DNA from: Rhizobium sp. BK251
GTDB taxonomy: Bacteria > Pseudomonadota > Alphaproteobacteria > Rhizobiales > Rhizobiaceae
DNA: 64,000 bases
Direction of reading: 5' to 3'
Assembly: GCF_004345245.1 (NCBI RefSeq)
Contig: NZ_SLUQ01000006.1
Location: 186,001-250,000, forward strand
Shown: in pieces, positions 51,316-60,185 of the stretch
Layout: every line of letters begins with the position of its first letter
Position numbering within the stretch: position 1 is the stretch's first letter
The notes under the pieces: model-generated
What the model was told of the DNA's origin: nothing
Database searches by the model: none
Seen by the model: the letters and a program-made list of their open reading frames with translations, nothing else
Program-made: the position numbers and the translations under genes

Positions 51316-53766
51316 TCAGGCCTTGATGCGCTTCATCTCCGGATCATAGAGCGGCTTCAGCGAGACCACACAGGGCACCCGCATCATCGCCACGTCCAGT
51401 TCGTAGCGGCCGGACAGCACGAAATCCTCGGTCACGCCCTTCGGATTGCGCACATAGCCGTAGCCGATCGGCTTGCCGACTGTATAGCCGTAGCCGCCGC
51501 TCGAGAGCCAGCCAACGCGCTGGCCGTCGCGATAGATCGTCTCGCGCCCGAGCAGCACGACATCCGGATCGTCAGGCACGAAACAGGCGAGCATCTTCCT
51601 CACGCCGTCTTGAAGCTGGCGCTCGATCGTTTCTCGGCCCCTGAAGGGAGTGGCCTTCCTCGTCTTCACCGCCCAGGCGAGCCCCGCCTCGACCGGTGTG
51701 TGGTCCGGACCGATATCGGCGCCCCAGGCGCGATAGCCCTTCTCCAGCCGGCAACTCTCGATCGCCCGATACCCGGCGTTGACGAGGCCGTGGTCGCGGC
51801 CTGCATGCATCAGCACGTCATAGACCGTTCCGGCATATTCGATCGGGACATGCAGCTCGTAGCCGAGTTCGCCGACATACGTGATGCGCAGCGCCCGCAC
51901 CGGGCAGCCGGCAATGCCGATCGTCTTCACCCGGCCGAAAGGAAAGGCGGCGTTGGAAACATCGGCGCGCGTCACCTCTTGCAGGATCGCCCGCGCATTC
52001 GGCCCCATCAGGGAGAGGACCGTATAGGCCGAGGTCACGTCCACCAGCTCGGCATGCATTCCAGCCGGGATGTTCCGCGCGATCCAGTCGAAATCATGCG
52101 TGGCGAAGCCCGTTCCGGTGACGATGTAGAACTCGTTCTCGGCGACGCGGGCAACCGTAAGATCGCATTCGATGCCACCCCTGTCGTTCAGCATCTGCGT
52201 ATAGGTGAGCGCACCCACGGGCTTTGCCACGTCGTTGGAGGCGATCCACGAAAGTGCGGCCTCCGCGTCCCTGCCCTTCAGCACGAACTTGGCGAACGAC
52301 GTCTGGTCGAAGAGGGCGGCTGCCTCGCGCGCGGCGCGGTGCTCGCGCCCGACCGCATCGAACCAGTTCTGCCTGCCGTAGCTGTAGACATCCTTCGGCT
52401 GTTCGCTGGCGAAGAGATCGGCAAACCAGTTCGGGCGCTCCCAGCCGAGCTTCTCGCCGAAGCAGGCGCCCTGGGCCTTCAGCCGGTCGTAGAGCGGCGA
52501 CTTGCGGCAGGGCCGCCCGCTTTCATACTCCTCGAAGGGGAAGGCCAGCGTGTAGTGCTTGCCATAGGCTTCCAGCGTGCGGGTGCGAACCCAGTCGGTG
52601 TCGAAATGCGGACGGCCGAAGCGACGGATGTCGACCGGCCAGAGATCGTAGGGCGGCTCGCCCTTTGCCACCCATTCCGCAAGCGCCATGCCCGCTCCCC
52701 CGGCGGACGCGATGCCGAAGGCGTTGAAGCCGGCGCCGACAAAGAAGTTCCTGAGTTCCGGCGCCTCGCCGAGAATGAAGTTCCCGTCCGGCGTGAAGCT
52801 TTCCGGGCCGTTCAAGAGCTGCTTGATGCCGGCGGTCTGGAGCCCCGGTACGCGACCGAGCGCCTGTTCCATGATCGGTTCGAAATGATCGAAGTCGCTG
52901 TCGAGCAGCGTGAAGTGGAAGCCCTCCGGAATGCCGTCCACCGCCCAGGGCATCGGGTTGGGCTCGTAGCCGCCCATCACCATGCCACCGACTTCCTCCT
53001 TGTAGTAGGTCAGCCGGTCGGGATCGCGCAACGTCGGCAGGTTGGAGGGAACGCCGAAGGATTCGGTGATGACATATTGGTGCTGCACCGAGACGAGCGG
53101 GACATTGACGCCGAAACGCGCCGCAAAGGCACGGGTCCATTGCCCGGCGCAGACGACCACGCGCTCGCATTCGATGCGGCCGCGAGCCGTGATGACGGCC
53201 TTTATCTTTCCCTTTTCGATCTCCAGATCGAGGACTTCCGTATCCTCGAAGATCGTCGCTCCCGCCATGCGCGCGCCCTTGGCGAGCGCCTGGGTGATGT
53301 CGGAGGGATTGGCCTGCCCGTCGGTCGGCAGGTATGCCGCACCCACCAGGTCATCGGTGGTCATCAGCGGCCAGAGGTCGAATGCCTCGCGCGGCGTCAG
53401 AAGCTGCATCTCGAGCCCGAAGGACTGGGCCGTCGTCGCCTGGCGCTTCACCTCCGTCCAGCGCTCCGCATTGCAGGCGAGCCGAAGCCCGCCATTCATC
53501 TTCCAGCCTGTGCCAAGTCCCGTCTCCGCCTCCAGCCGCTTGTAGAGATCGACGGAATAGCCGAGCAACTGCGTAATGTTGGCGCTGGTACGCAACTGCC
53601 CGACGAGCCCGGCCGCATGGAAGGTCGTCCCCGAAGTGAGCTTCTTGCGTTCCAGCAGCACGGTATCGGTCAATCCGAGCTTGGCGAGATGATAGGCCGT
53701 CGAGCAGCCGATGATGCCGCCGCCGATCACCACGGCCTTGGCTGTCCTGGGCAATTCCTTGGTCAT
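51316..53766 (-). CDS. FAD-dependent oxidoreductase with GcvT domain (dimethylglycine/sarcosine dehydrogenase family)
   Basis: This 816-residue flavoprotein oxidatively demethylates N-methyl amines. The N-terminal DAO domain starts AVVIGGGIIGCSTAYHLAKLG, and TSGTTFHAAGLVGQLR carries the His that binds FAD covalently in relatives. The FAO_M linker follows at ~370-430. The C-terminal GcvT part (from ~430) has the aminomethyltransferase motifs, so formaldehyde is probably passed to tetrahydrofolate. It is downstream of a kinase gene with a 4-bp gap and probably forms an operon with it. Confidence 0.92.
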   Translation of the reverse strand: MTKELPRTAKAVVIGGGIIGCSTAYHLAKLGLTDTVLLERKKLTSGTTFHAAGLVGQLRTSANITQLLGYSVDLYKRLEAETGLGTGWKMNGGLRLACNAERWTEVKRQATTAQSFGLEMQLLTPREAFDLWPLMTTDDLVGAAYLPTDGQANPSDITQALAKGARMAGATIFEDTEVLDLEIEKGKIKAVITARGRIECERVVVCAGQWTRAFAARFGVNVPLVSVQHQYVITESFGVPSNLPTLRDPDRLTYYKEEVGGMVMGGYEPNPMPWAVDGIPEGFHFTLLDSDFDHFEPIMEQALGRVPGLQTAGIKQLLNGPESFTPDGNFILGEAPELRNFFVGAGFNAFGIASAGGAGMALAEWVAKGEPPYDLWPVDIRRFGRPHFDTDWVRTRTLEAYGKHYTLAFPFEEYESGRPCRKSPLYDRLKAQGACFGEKLGWERPNWFADLFASEQPKDVYSYGRQNWFDAVGREHRAAREAAALFDQTSFAKFVLKGRDAEAALSWIASNDVAKPVGALTYTQMLNDRGGIECDLTVARVAENEFYIVTGTGFATHDFDWIARNIPAGMHAELVDVTSAYTVLSLMGPNARAILQEVTRADVSNAAFPFGRVKTIGIAGCPVRALRITYVGELGYELHVPIEYAGTVYDVLMHAGRDHGLVNAGYRAIESCRLEKGYRAWGADIGPDHTPVEAGLAWAVKTRKATPFRGRETIERQLQDGVRKMLACFVPDDPDVVLLGRETIYRDGQRVGWLSSGGYGYTVGKPIGYGYVRNPKGVTEDFVLSGRYELDVAMMRVPCVVSLKPLYDPEMKRIKA

Positions 53767-53770
53767 AAGG

Positions 53771-54649
53771 TCAATCCTGAATGAAATTCTGGAAGGCGCG
53801 TTCGAAGCGCGCCAGATTGTCGGATGTATAGGTCGAATAGTCGAAATCGATGGTGGAATGGATTTCCGAGACCATACTCCACATCGTCTCGCGCAGAAGC
53901 GAGGCGCATTTCATCGCCTGGTAGCGCCGCCAGAGATCACCGCTCGCCGGCGCCCCGAAATAGGCCCCCAGCATGCCGCGCTCCATCTCCTCGGAAAACT
54001 CGTTGTTGGAGGCGAGCCCGCCGAGATCGAAGAGCGGCGTGTTGAAGCCAGCGTAGTCCCAATCGATGAGCCAGAGCCTCTTGCCGTCGTCGAGGAAATT
54101 CGCCGCCAGCAGGTCATTGTGACCGAAGAGGACATCGAATGGACCGGCAGCCCTTTCGAGCAGACCCGCCCTCTCGACGAGCAACGGCAACAGCCCCTCA
54201 TATCGGCTGTGCGCCTCGCGAAGGCTTGCCGCATAGTCGCGGATGACGTGGAAGACCCAGAAGATCGCCGCAGGTCCCTGGAAATGCATCGGGATATCGT
54301 GGTGACAGGCCCTGACCAACGGCAGGATGCGCTCCAGCATGGCGGGCGCCCGCACCTCCGCGGCCGTAAGCGGCCGGGCGTCAATATAGTCGAGCACGAG
54401 AATGCCCGGCGCATGATAGAGCACGGCCGGCGAAAGCCCTGCCGCATGCGCCGCGATGCTCGCCGCAAGCTCGTTCGCCCGGCTGATATGGTGGACCGGA
54501 ATATCCGTGCCGATGCGAACAACACAGCGCTTTACCGCATCGCTCACCAGATAGTTGCGATTGGTGATGCCACCGGTGATCGGAAAAATCTCGACGGCAC
54601 CGTGCCATAGACCCAGCGCATGGATACTGTCTTCCGGCGTCATCGGCAT
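53771..54649 (-). CDS. Choline/ethanolamine-kinase-like phosphotransferase (APH fold)
   Basis: This 292-residue kinase-fold protein has the nucleotide loop ITGGITNRNYLV and the catalytic loop FGHNDLLAANFL (Brenner motif HxDxxxxN). The metal motif is LIDWDYAGFNTPLFDLGGLASN. This pattern fits choline/ethanolamine kinases and the kinases that accompany methylamine or glycine-betaine flavoproteins. I chose ATG 54649, 5 bp after CAGGGGG; an in-frame GTG at 54667 is possible. It is the first gene of the operon with the dimethylglycine-dehydrogenase-like enzyme. Confidence 0.85.
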   Translation of the reverse strand: MPMTPEDSIHALGLWHGAVEIFPITGGITNRNYLVSDAVKRCVVRIGTDIPVHHISRANELAASIAAHAAGLSPAVLYHAPGILVLDYIDARPLTAAEVRAPAMLERILPLVRACHHDIPMHFQGPAAIFWVFHVIRDYAASLREAHSRYEGLLPLLVERAGLLERAAGPFDVLFGHNDLLAANFLDDGKRLWLIDWDYAGFNTPLFDLGGLASNNEFSEEMERGMLGAYFGAPASGDLWRRYQAMKCASLLRETMWSMVSEIHSTIDFDYSTYTSDNLARFERAFQNFIQD

Positions 54650-54870
54650 GCGGACCCCCTGCCCCACGCAACCAAGGCCTTCCCCGGGCCATTTGCGGGT
54701 TCAGGAAGAAATCTAGGCCGGAATGGCACGGAAAAACAATAGGCTATGCGCGCCGCAGCTTCGAAGGGGCGTGTGATCGCTTGGCGGCGGCTCGCGGCCA
54801 GGGTCCGTCCCTGACCTCGCGTACGTCGCGGCGAAATTGCGTCGGCACGGAGCCGGCGCCGCCCCTGGTC

Positions 54871-56454
54871 TCAATCCGGCAGTCCGGCCAGTCGCAGGCC
54901 GTCGGCGAAGCTCGCGAGATCTTCGGCTCGATGGATCGGAAGCCAGTCCCTGAGATTGGCGACACGCAGGGACGGATCGAACTCACGAAGGCTCAGCATG
55001 GCCGGCCGCGCCTTGTCCATCCGGCCGGCCTTGGCATGACTTGCCGCCACGAGGGCGACCGCGATCAGAAAGTTCGGCAAATTCTGCACGGCCTTCTCCG
55101 CCCATGCGGAGGCGGTATCGAAGCGGCCTGCAAAGAAATGCGCCAGCGCGGTGCCGGCCTGCATCCGGAACATTTCCGGGTCGAGCGGACTGAGGCGAAC
55201 GGCGTGGGCGAAGTGTTCGATCGCGCCGTCGGTCTCGCCGCGGAAAGCGCGCAGGAATCCGCCGAGGAACCACGCAGGCGCCAGGTTGGGATTGAGCAGG
55301 AGAGCACGGTCGATCAGCGCGATGCCGCCGTCGAGATCACCGGCCAGATGGCCGAGCGCATGGCCGCCGCGGGTCAGCGCGACGGCATCGTCCCGCCCTA
55401 ATTCGATGGCCAGGCGCGCCAGCCGCCTTCCCTCGGTGATCTCGGCCTGCCGATCGGTCATCCAGCCGTTGACCTTGCGCCAGAAATGACACCAGGCGGC
55501 CATGCCGTAGGCAGAAGCAAATTCCGGATCGAGCTCGATTGCCTTGTAGAACAGGGACAGCGCGTCTTCGATCTCCTCCCTCTTCCCGCCATGCACCTTT
55601 GCCATCCCGCGCAGGTAATAGTCATATGCGTCCAGGCTTCCGGTTGGCTTGCGCTTTGCACGCTCGATCTCGGCCTGTTCCAGCTGCGGCGAGATCGCAC
55701 CGACGACGCTCTCGGCGATCTGGTCCTGCAGTTCGAAGATGTCTTCGAGCGTGCCTTCGAAGCGTTCGGCCCAGAGATGCGTGCCGGTCGTCGCATCGAT
55801 CAATTGCCCGGTAATGCGCACCCGGCTGCCCGCCTTGCGCACGCTGCCTTCCAGAACGTAGCGCACACCCAGCTGACGGCCCACTTCCTTCACGTCGACG
55901 GGGCTGCCCTTGTAGGTGAAGCTCGAATTGCGCGCGATGACGAAAAGCCAGCGAAAGCGCGATAGTGCCGCGATGATGTCCTCCACGACGCCGTCGGCGA
56001 AATATTCCTGCTCCGCATCACCGGTCAGATTGTGGAAGGGCAAGACCGCAATGGAGGGCTTATCCGGAAGGGCAAGCGCCTGCGGCGGGATTTCGCCCTG
56101 TCCGAAGAGGGCATCGTTCGGCATGGCCGGCCCGTCGGCTGATTGCGACTGGCTGACCTCTCCGACGAACCGGAAACCCTTGCGGGCAATGGTCCTGACC
56201 AGCCGCTGCTCGTCGCCATTGTCGCCGATCGCCTTGCGAACCGCGTTGATGTGGCTGGTCATGGTCGATTCCGAAACGATCCGGCCGCCCCAGACCGCCT
56301 GGAGCAGGTCGTCCTTGCTCACGACGCGGTCGCGATTCTCCACCAGATGAAGCAGCAGGTCGAAAACCTGCGGCCCGACGCCGATGACTTCGGATCGCCG
56401 GTGGAGTTCCCGGCGCTCCGGGTCAAGCCGATAGTCTCCAAACACGAACTGCAA
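54871..56454 (-). CDS. CadC-like winged-helix regulator with TolB-like and TPR domains
   Basis: This 527-residue regulator has an OmpR-type winged helix at the N-terminus (FGDYRLDPERRELHRR, then VVSKDDLLQAVWGGRIVSESTMTSHINAVRKAIGD). A TolB-like/adenylate-cyclase-associated domain follows (PSIAVLPFHNLTGDAEQEYFADGVVEDIIAALSRF). Tetratricopeptide repeats run from ~300 to the end. No membrane helix is obvious. I chose TTG 56454, 8 bp after AGAGGA, where the conserved QFVFGDY begins; longer readings are unconserved. It is divergent from the NAD(P)-binding protein gene. Confidence 0.85.
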   Translation of the reverse strand: MQFVFGDYRLDPERRELHRRSEVIGVGPQVFDLLLHLVENRDRVVSKDDLLQAVWGGRIVSESTMTSHINAVRKAIGDNGDEQRLVRTIARKGFRFVGEVSQSQSADGPAMPNDALFGQGEIPPQALALPDKPSIAVLPFHNLTGDAEQEYFADGVVEDIIAALSRFRWLFVIARNSSFTYKGSPVDVKEVGRQLGVRYVLEGSVRKAGSRVRITGQLIDATTGTHLWAERFEGTLEDIFELQDQIAESVVGAISPQLEQAEIERAKRKPTGSLDAYDYYLRGMAKVHGGKREEIEDALSLFYKAIELDPEFASAYGMAAWCHFWRKVNGWMTDRQAEITEGRRLARLAIELGRDDAVALTRGGHALGHLAGDLDGGIALIDRALLLNPNLAPAWFLGGFLRAFRGETDGAIEHFAHAVRLSPLDPEMFRMQAGTALAHFFAGRFDTASAWAEKAVQNLPNFLIAVALVAASHAKAGRMDKARPAMLSLREFDPSLRVANLRDWLPIHRAEDLASFADGLRLAGLPD

Positions 56455-56717
56455 GTCTCGAATCCTCTGGCAGAGTTCGTTCGGGGTGGGTGGCCGAGGC
56501 AAGTGGCCGACACTGAATTGTCCATTGGTGGCAAGGCATGTCTTAGCTGACCGTACTGCCTGTCGAAGGCCCGGCTGTCCGATACTCCGCATTTGGACAG
56601 GTAAGCAAGCTTCATTCAAGAGCAATTCAAGCCTGCGGCAAGGACTTGCCACCGGCTTCGGGGCAATCTCCATCCATCGACCGCAGTGGTTGCGGTCAGG
56701 TGAAACGGAGGAAAATC

Positions 56718-57467
56718 ATGAAGATCGTCGTTATCGGAGGCACAGGCCTCATTGGAAGCAAGCTGGTTACGAAGCTCCGCGCAGGCGGTCATGACGTCCT
56801 TCCGGCGTCCCCGAACACCGGCGTGAACACCATCACCCGCGAGGGGCTGGCGGAAGCGCTCCATGGCGCCAACGTCGTCGTCGACGTGGCCAACGCGCCC
56901 CTTTGGGAAGACAAGGCCGTCCTCGAATTCTTCGAAACCTCGGGCCGCAACTTGCTCGCTGCAGAAGCGGCTGCCGGCGTGCGCCATCACGTTGCCCTCT
57001 CTGTCGTCGGCACCGAGCGGCTTCTCGAAGGGGGTTACTTCCGCGGGAAGATGGCGCAGGAGAAGCTGATCGAGGAATCGGGCATGCCCTATACCATCCT
57101 TCGCGCCACTCAGTTCTTCGAGTTTGTCAGCGGCATCGCCCAGTCGGGCACCGTCGGGCAGGAAGTTCACCTCTCGCCCGCACTGATCCAGCCGATATCG
57201 TCCGATGACGTGGCTGCAGCGCTCGCCGACCTCGCGGTTGCCAAGCCGATCAACGGCATGGTCGAGGTCGCCGGTCCCGAGGCCCTGCCGCTCGATGAGC
57301 TTGTCAGACGCTTCCTGCGCATCACCAAAGACAGCCGGAAGGTCGTTCCAGACGTCAACGCGCGCTATTTCGGCATCCGCCTGAACGATCAGTCGCTCAC
57401 ACCCGGCAAGAACCCGCGCATCGGCTCGGCCCGCTTCGAGGATTGGCTGAGCCAGTCCATCGCGTAG
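56718..57467 (+). CDS. NAD(P)-binding (NmrA/atypical SDR) protein
   Basis: This 249-residue protein starts MKIVVIGGTGLIGSKLVTKLRAGGHDV, an NADP-binding loop GGTGxxG. The NmrA-like core has YTILRATQFFEFV and the IQPISSDDVAAAL segment. It lacks the YxxxK pair of classical SDRs. ATG 56718 follows CGGAGG. It is divergent from the CadC-like regulator and followed by a cupin and an SDR gene, all likely under the same control. Confidence 0.87.
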   Translation: MKIVVIGGTGLIGSKLVTKLRAGGHDVLPASPNTGVNTITREGLAEALHGANVVVDVANAPLWEDKAVLEFFETSGRNLLAAEAAAGVRHHVALSVVGTERLLEGGYFRGKMAQEKLIEESGMPYTILRATQFFEFVSGIAQSGTVGQEVHLSPALIQPISSDDVAAALADLAVAKPINGMVEVAGPEALPLDELVRRFLRITKDSRKVVPDVNARYFGIRLNDQSLTPGKNPRIGSARFEDWLSQSIA

Positions 57468-57581
57468 CAACCCGGCCGGCAAGGCCTGCATCAGCAACCA
57501 CAGGGTCGGGAGACGTCGAGGTCCGGTCACGCGTCACCCTGCGCTTTCCCGCCCTGCCCCTCATTCAGCAGGAGATCAGAC

Positions 57582-58001
57582 ATGATCAGGATACTGTTCT
57601 ACGCGGCAGCGCTGGCAGCCACCGTTTCCATAACCGGCGCGTCGGCGGATGAGTCGGACGACAAGTCGAAGGTGACGCTGGTCTACGACCACGTCCTTCC
57701 GAATGTGCCGGGCAAGAGCATGAAGGGCGTGCTTGTCGAATACGAACCGGGCGGCTCCTCGTCCGCGCATACCCACCCGAATTCCGCCTTCATCTATGCC
57801 ACGGTTCTCGAGGGAGCGATCCGCAGCCAGGTGAACGACGGGCCGGTGAAAACCTACCACGCCGGCGAAAGCTTCTCCGAGTTTCCGGGTGACCGTCACG
57901 GCGTCAGCGAAAACGCGAGCAGCACCGAACCGGCGCGCCTGCTGGCCGTCTTCGTCATCGACACGGACGAGACGACCCTGACGACGCCCTACCACGAGTG
58001 A
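57582..58001 (+). CDS. Exported cupin-domain protein
   Basis: This 139-residue single-cupin protein has a signal peptide (MIRILFYAAALAATVSITGASA). The cupin strands include the metal-type motif HTHPNSAFIYATVLEG (His-x-His...) and GDRHGVSENAS. It probably sits in the periplasm and binds a metal or small ligand; the function is unknown. ATG 57582 follows CAGGAG. It follows the NAD(P)-binding gene by 114 bp. Confidence 0.82.
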   Translation: MIRILFYAAALAATVSITGASADESDDKSKVTLVYDHVLPNVPGKSMKGVLVEYEPGGSSSAHTHPNSAFIYATVLEGAIRSQVNDGPVKTYHAGESFSEFPGDRHGVSENASSTEPARLLAVFVIDTDETTLTTPYHE

Positions 58002-58067
58002 AATCGAAGCGGCCGGCTGCCACCGACGAGCCGGCCACATCCTCCACCCCTTCCGAATTTCAAAGGC

Positions 58068-58829
58068 ATGAACAGAATGGAAACTCTATCCAGCACAGTC
58101 GCGATCATTACCGGCGGAAGCTCCGGGATCGGGCGGGAGGCAGCGATCTCCCTGGCGCGGCTCGGAGCCAAGGTCCTGATTACCGGACGGCGTCAATCGG
58201 CGATCGACGCGGTCTGCGCCCTATCGGACAACATACGGGGCCTCGTCGCGGATGTCGCCCATGTCGATGATGCCAAACGTAGTGTCGATGAGGTGGTCAG
58301 GCTCTGGGGGCGGCTCGACGTTCTCGTCAACAATGCCGGAGCCGGAGGCATCATGCCGCTCTCCGAGGTCACTGCGGAACGCATCAACGATATATTCTCC
58401 GTGAACGTCGTGGGACCAAGTCTCCTGGCCGCCGCCGCACTCTCGCATCTGCGGGCCAGCAGGGGTGCGATCATCAATATTTCAAGCACGTACGGTCACA
58501 AGGCCGGGCCGGCGCTCTCACACTACGCCGCAAGCAAGGCGGCACTCGAGCACCTGACACGGTGCTGGGCCCTCGAACTTGCCGCGGATGGGATCCGGGT
58601 GAACGCGATCGCCGCCGGCCCGACCGAGTCCGGCGCGCTCACCGGCATGATGGGGTTGTCCGTCGAGCAGGCCGAGGCGATAAAGTCGCATGAGCGTCAG
58701 ATGATCCCCCTGAAGAGGCGCGGCGAACCAGCTGACATCGCCCGATGGATCGCGATGCTTGCCGAGCCCGGCTCGGCCTGGGTGACCGGCCAGGTCCTGA
58801 GCGTAGACGGTGGCCTGTCCGTCGCCTAG
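58068..58829 (+). CDS. Short-chain dehydrogenase/reductase
   Basis: This 253-residue classical SDR has TGGSSGIGREAAISLARLG (residues ~15-33) and NNAGAGG. The catalytic Ser/Tyr/Lys lie in NISSTYGHKAGPALSHYAASKAALEHL, and the C-terminus is GQVLSVDGGLSVA. It is likely NADP- or NAD-dependent and cytosolic. It follows the cupin gene by 66 bp in the same direction. The substrate is unknown. Confidence 0.87.
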   Translation: MNRMETLSSTVAIITGGSSGIGREAAISLARLGAKVLITGRRQSAIDAVCALSDNIRGLVADVAHVDDAKRSVDEVVRLWGRLDVLVNNAGAGGIMPLSEVTAERINDIFSVNVVGPSLLAAAALSHLRASRGAIINISSTYGHKAGPALSHYAASKAALEHLTRCWALELAADGIRVNAIAAGPTESGALTGMMGLSVEQAEAIKSHERQMIPLKRRGEPADIARWIAMLAEPGSAWVTGQVLSVDGGLSVA

Positions 58830-58965
58830 CGCCTGGACTCATGGCAAGCCGGCAAGGGCGAGGCAGACGCCAACCCCTTGCCTAGACGATTCAAGGCGGC
58901 GAATTGCTGGGAGGGGAGATAGAGAGTAGAATTTCGGACGTCAACTCGACCTGAGGGGGTAGGCT

Positions 58966-59397
58966 ATGAGCAGACTGTTGATCCTGTCGGCTGGTGTTAT
59001 CCTGGCACTAACGCCCGTGGCGTCCGCTGCGCCGGCTATGCAACCGCTGAAGATCTCTAAGGAATGTAGCCAGTATACCGGCGATGTCCCGAGCTTCTGC
59101 ACCATTACGGAATCGAACCTCGCGTCGATCCCGGCGGGCACCAAGATCCTGTACTATGGGCCGGTGACCGGCAGCCCGCTTTTCGGCAGCAGCACGGCGG
59201 TTATTTCCGTCGGAAACGGAGACACGGCGGTCGGGTACTGCGTCACCTATGACACGGCAAACCCGATGCAGGGAACCTGTGCGTTCCATGCCGGCAGCGG
59301 AGCCCTTGCCGGATTCCAGGCGGTCGTCAAGGTCACGGTCGACGACAAGCAGATCTATCACTGGGACGGCGGCTACCTGCTTGGCGCCGCCAAGTGA
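58966..59397 (+). CDS. Secreted protein of unknown function with four cysteines
   Basis: This 143-residue protein has a clear signal peptide (residues 1-22, ending SAAPA). The mature beta-rich domain contains four Cys (KECSQY, SFCTIT, GYCVTY, GTCAF) that could form two disulfides. The pattern of a small beta barrel with GDTAVGYCVTYDTANPMQGTC is seen in other proteobacterial exported proteins, but I cannot name a family. ATG 58966 follows AGGGGG. Confidence 0.72.
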   Translation: MSRLLILSAGVILALTPVASAAPAMQPLKISKECSQYTGDVPSFCTITESNLASIPAGTKILYYGPVTGSPLFGSSTAVISVGNGDTAVGYCVTYDTANPMQGTCAFHAGSGALAGFQAVVKVTVDDKQIYHWDGGYLLGAAK

Positions 59398-59480
59398 GAA
59401 CGAAGGAAATGCTGCTGTCGTCTGGCTGTTTGCTCTAGCGGGCGGCCGAGAGCCTGCCGCCAGGGAAGACACGCCTCGCC

Positions 59481-60092
59481 TCACGCCGCGGCGACAGCCG
59501 CGGCGGCTGCGGACCGCAGGCTTTCTGCAGAGATCAATTCTCTCGCGATGACGGCGGTCGAATAGGCGCCGTTGGCGATCGCGACCAGTTGCTCGGCCGA
59601 CAACCCCGGATCCGGCACCGACAAGTCTTGCGCGATGGCCTGCAGCCGCCGCTTCAGCTCCATCTTGTGCTCGGCGGCCACCCGGCGTGCGGGATGCTGG
59701 GCGTCGGGAATTTCGCTCGCGATGTTGATGCACGGGCAACCCCTGAAGCTATTCTCCATGACGCGGCTTGCAACGCTGTCTATGAAGGCGAAAAGCTGCT
59801 TGCGTGGCTCTCCGGCAAGCGGTGCCATCTGATTGTCCCAGCGCGTCCAGTAGAGCCGGTCGTACTGGCGGGCATATTCGGCGATCAGATCGTCCTTGGA
59901 GGGGAAGACGCGGTAGAAGCTCGTCTTTGAGACACCCGAGCGCGCCACGATCGTATCAACCCCTGTCGCCCGAATCCCTTCGCCATAGAAAAGGTCCTTG
60001 GCGACAGCGAGGATTTTCTCCCGCGCTCCGGGCTCATCCTTCCGCGGTGGGCCGCGGCGTGGCCGCGTGTGTGGATCAACTTCCTGTGTCAT
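59481..60092 (-). CDS. TetR/AcrR-family transcriptional regulator
   Basis: This 203-residue repressor has the helix-turn-helix REKILAVAKDLFYGEGIRATGVDTIVARSGVSKTSFYRVF. A C-terminal domain follows with FRGCPCINIASEI, the Cys-containing GCP motif common in this TetR group. Start ATG 60092, with an in-frame GTG at 60095. It is divergent from a quinone oxidoreductase gene, and two copies of AACAGGTCTGTA lie in the gap. Confidence 0.88.
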   Translation of the reverse strand: MTQEVDPHTRPRRGPPRKDEPGAREKILAVAKDLFYGEGIRATGVDTIVARSGVSKTSFYRVFPSKDDLIAEYARQYDRLYWTRWDNQMAPLAGEPRKQLFAFIDSVASRVMENSFRGCPCINIASEIPDAQHPARRVAAEHKMELKRRLQAIAQDLSVPDPGLSAEQLVAIANGAYSTAVIARELISAESLRSAAAAAVAAA

Positions 60093-60126
60093 CACTCTTC
60101 GTGCCTCGCCCTCTCATTGACGATGT

Positions 60127-60169
60127 AACAGGTCTGTACATATAAAATCAAGTGACAAACAGGTCTGTA
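60127..60169. promoter_or_regulatory. Duplicated TetR operator, AACAGGTCTGTA x2
   Basis: AACAGGTCTGTA occurs at 60127-60138 and again at 60158-60169, a 31-bp period (about three helical turns). Each copy centres on the half-symmetric ACAG-GT-CTGT. The sites sit between the TetR and oxidoreductase starts, the second only 17 bp before the latter, so binding would block both promoters. Confidence 0.65.
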
Positions 60170-60185
60170 ACTTTAGGAGATACCC

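Noticed and set aside
51610..53784. 724-residue open frame on the plus strand opposite the dimethylglycine-dehydrogenase-like gene
   Set aside because: It mirrors a fully conserved minus-strand enzyme. Its product is Arg/Asp/His-rich with no motif, typical of antisense frames in high-GC DNA.
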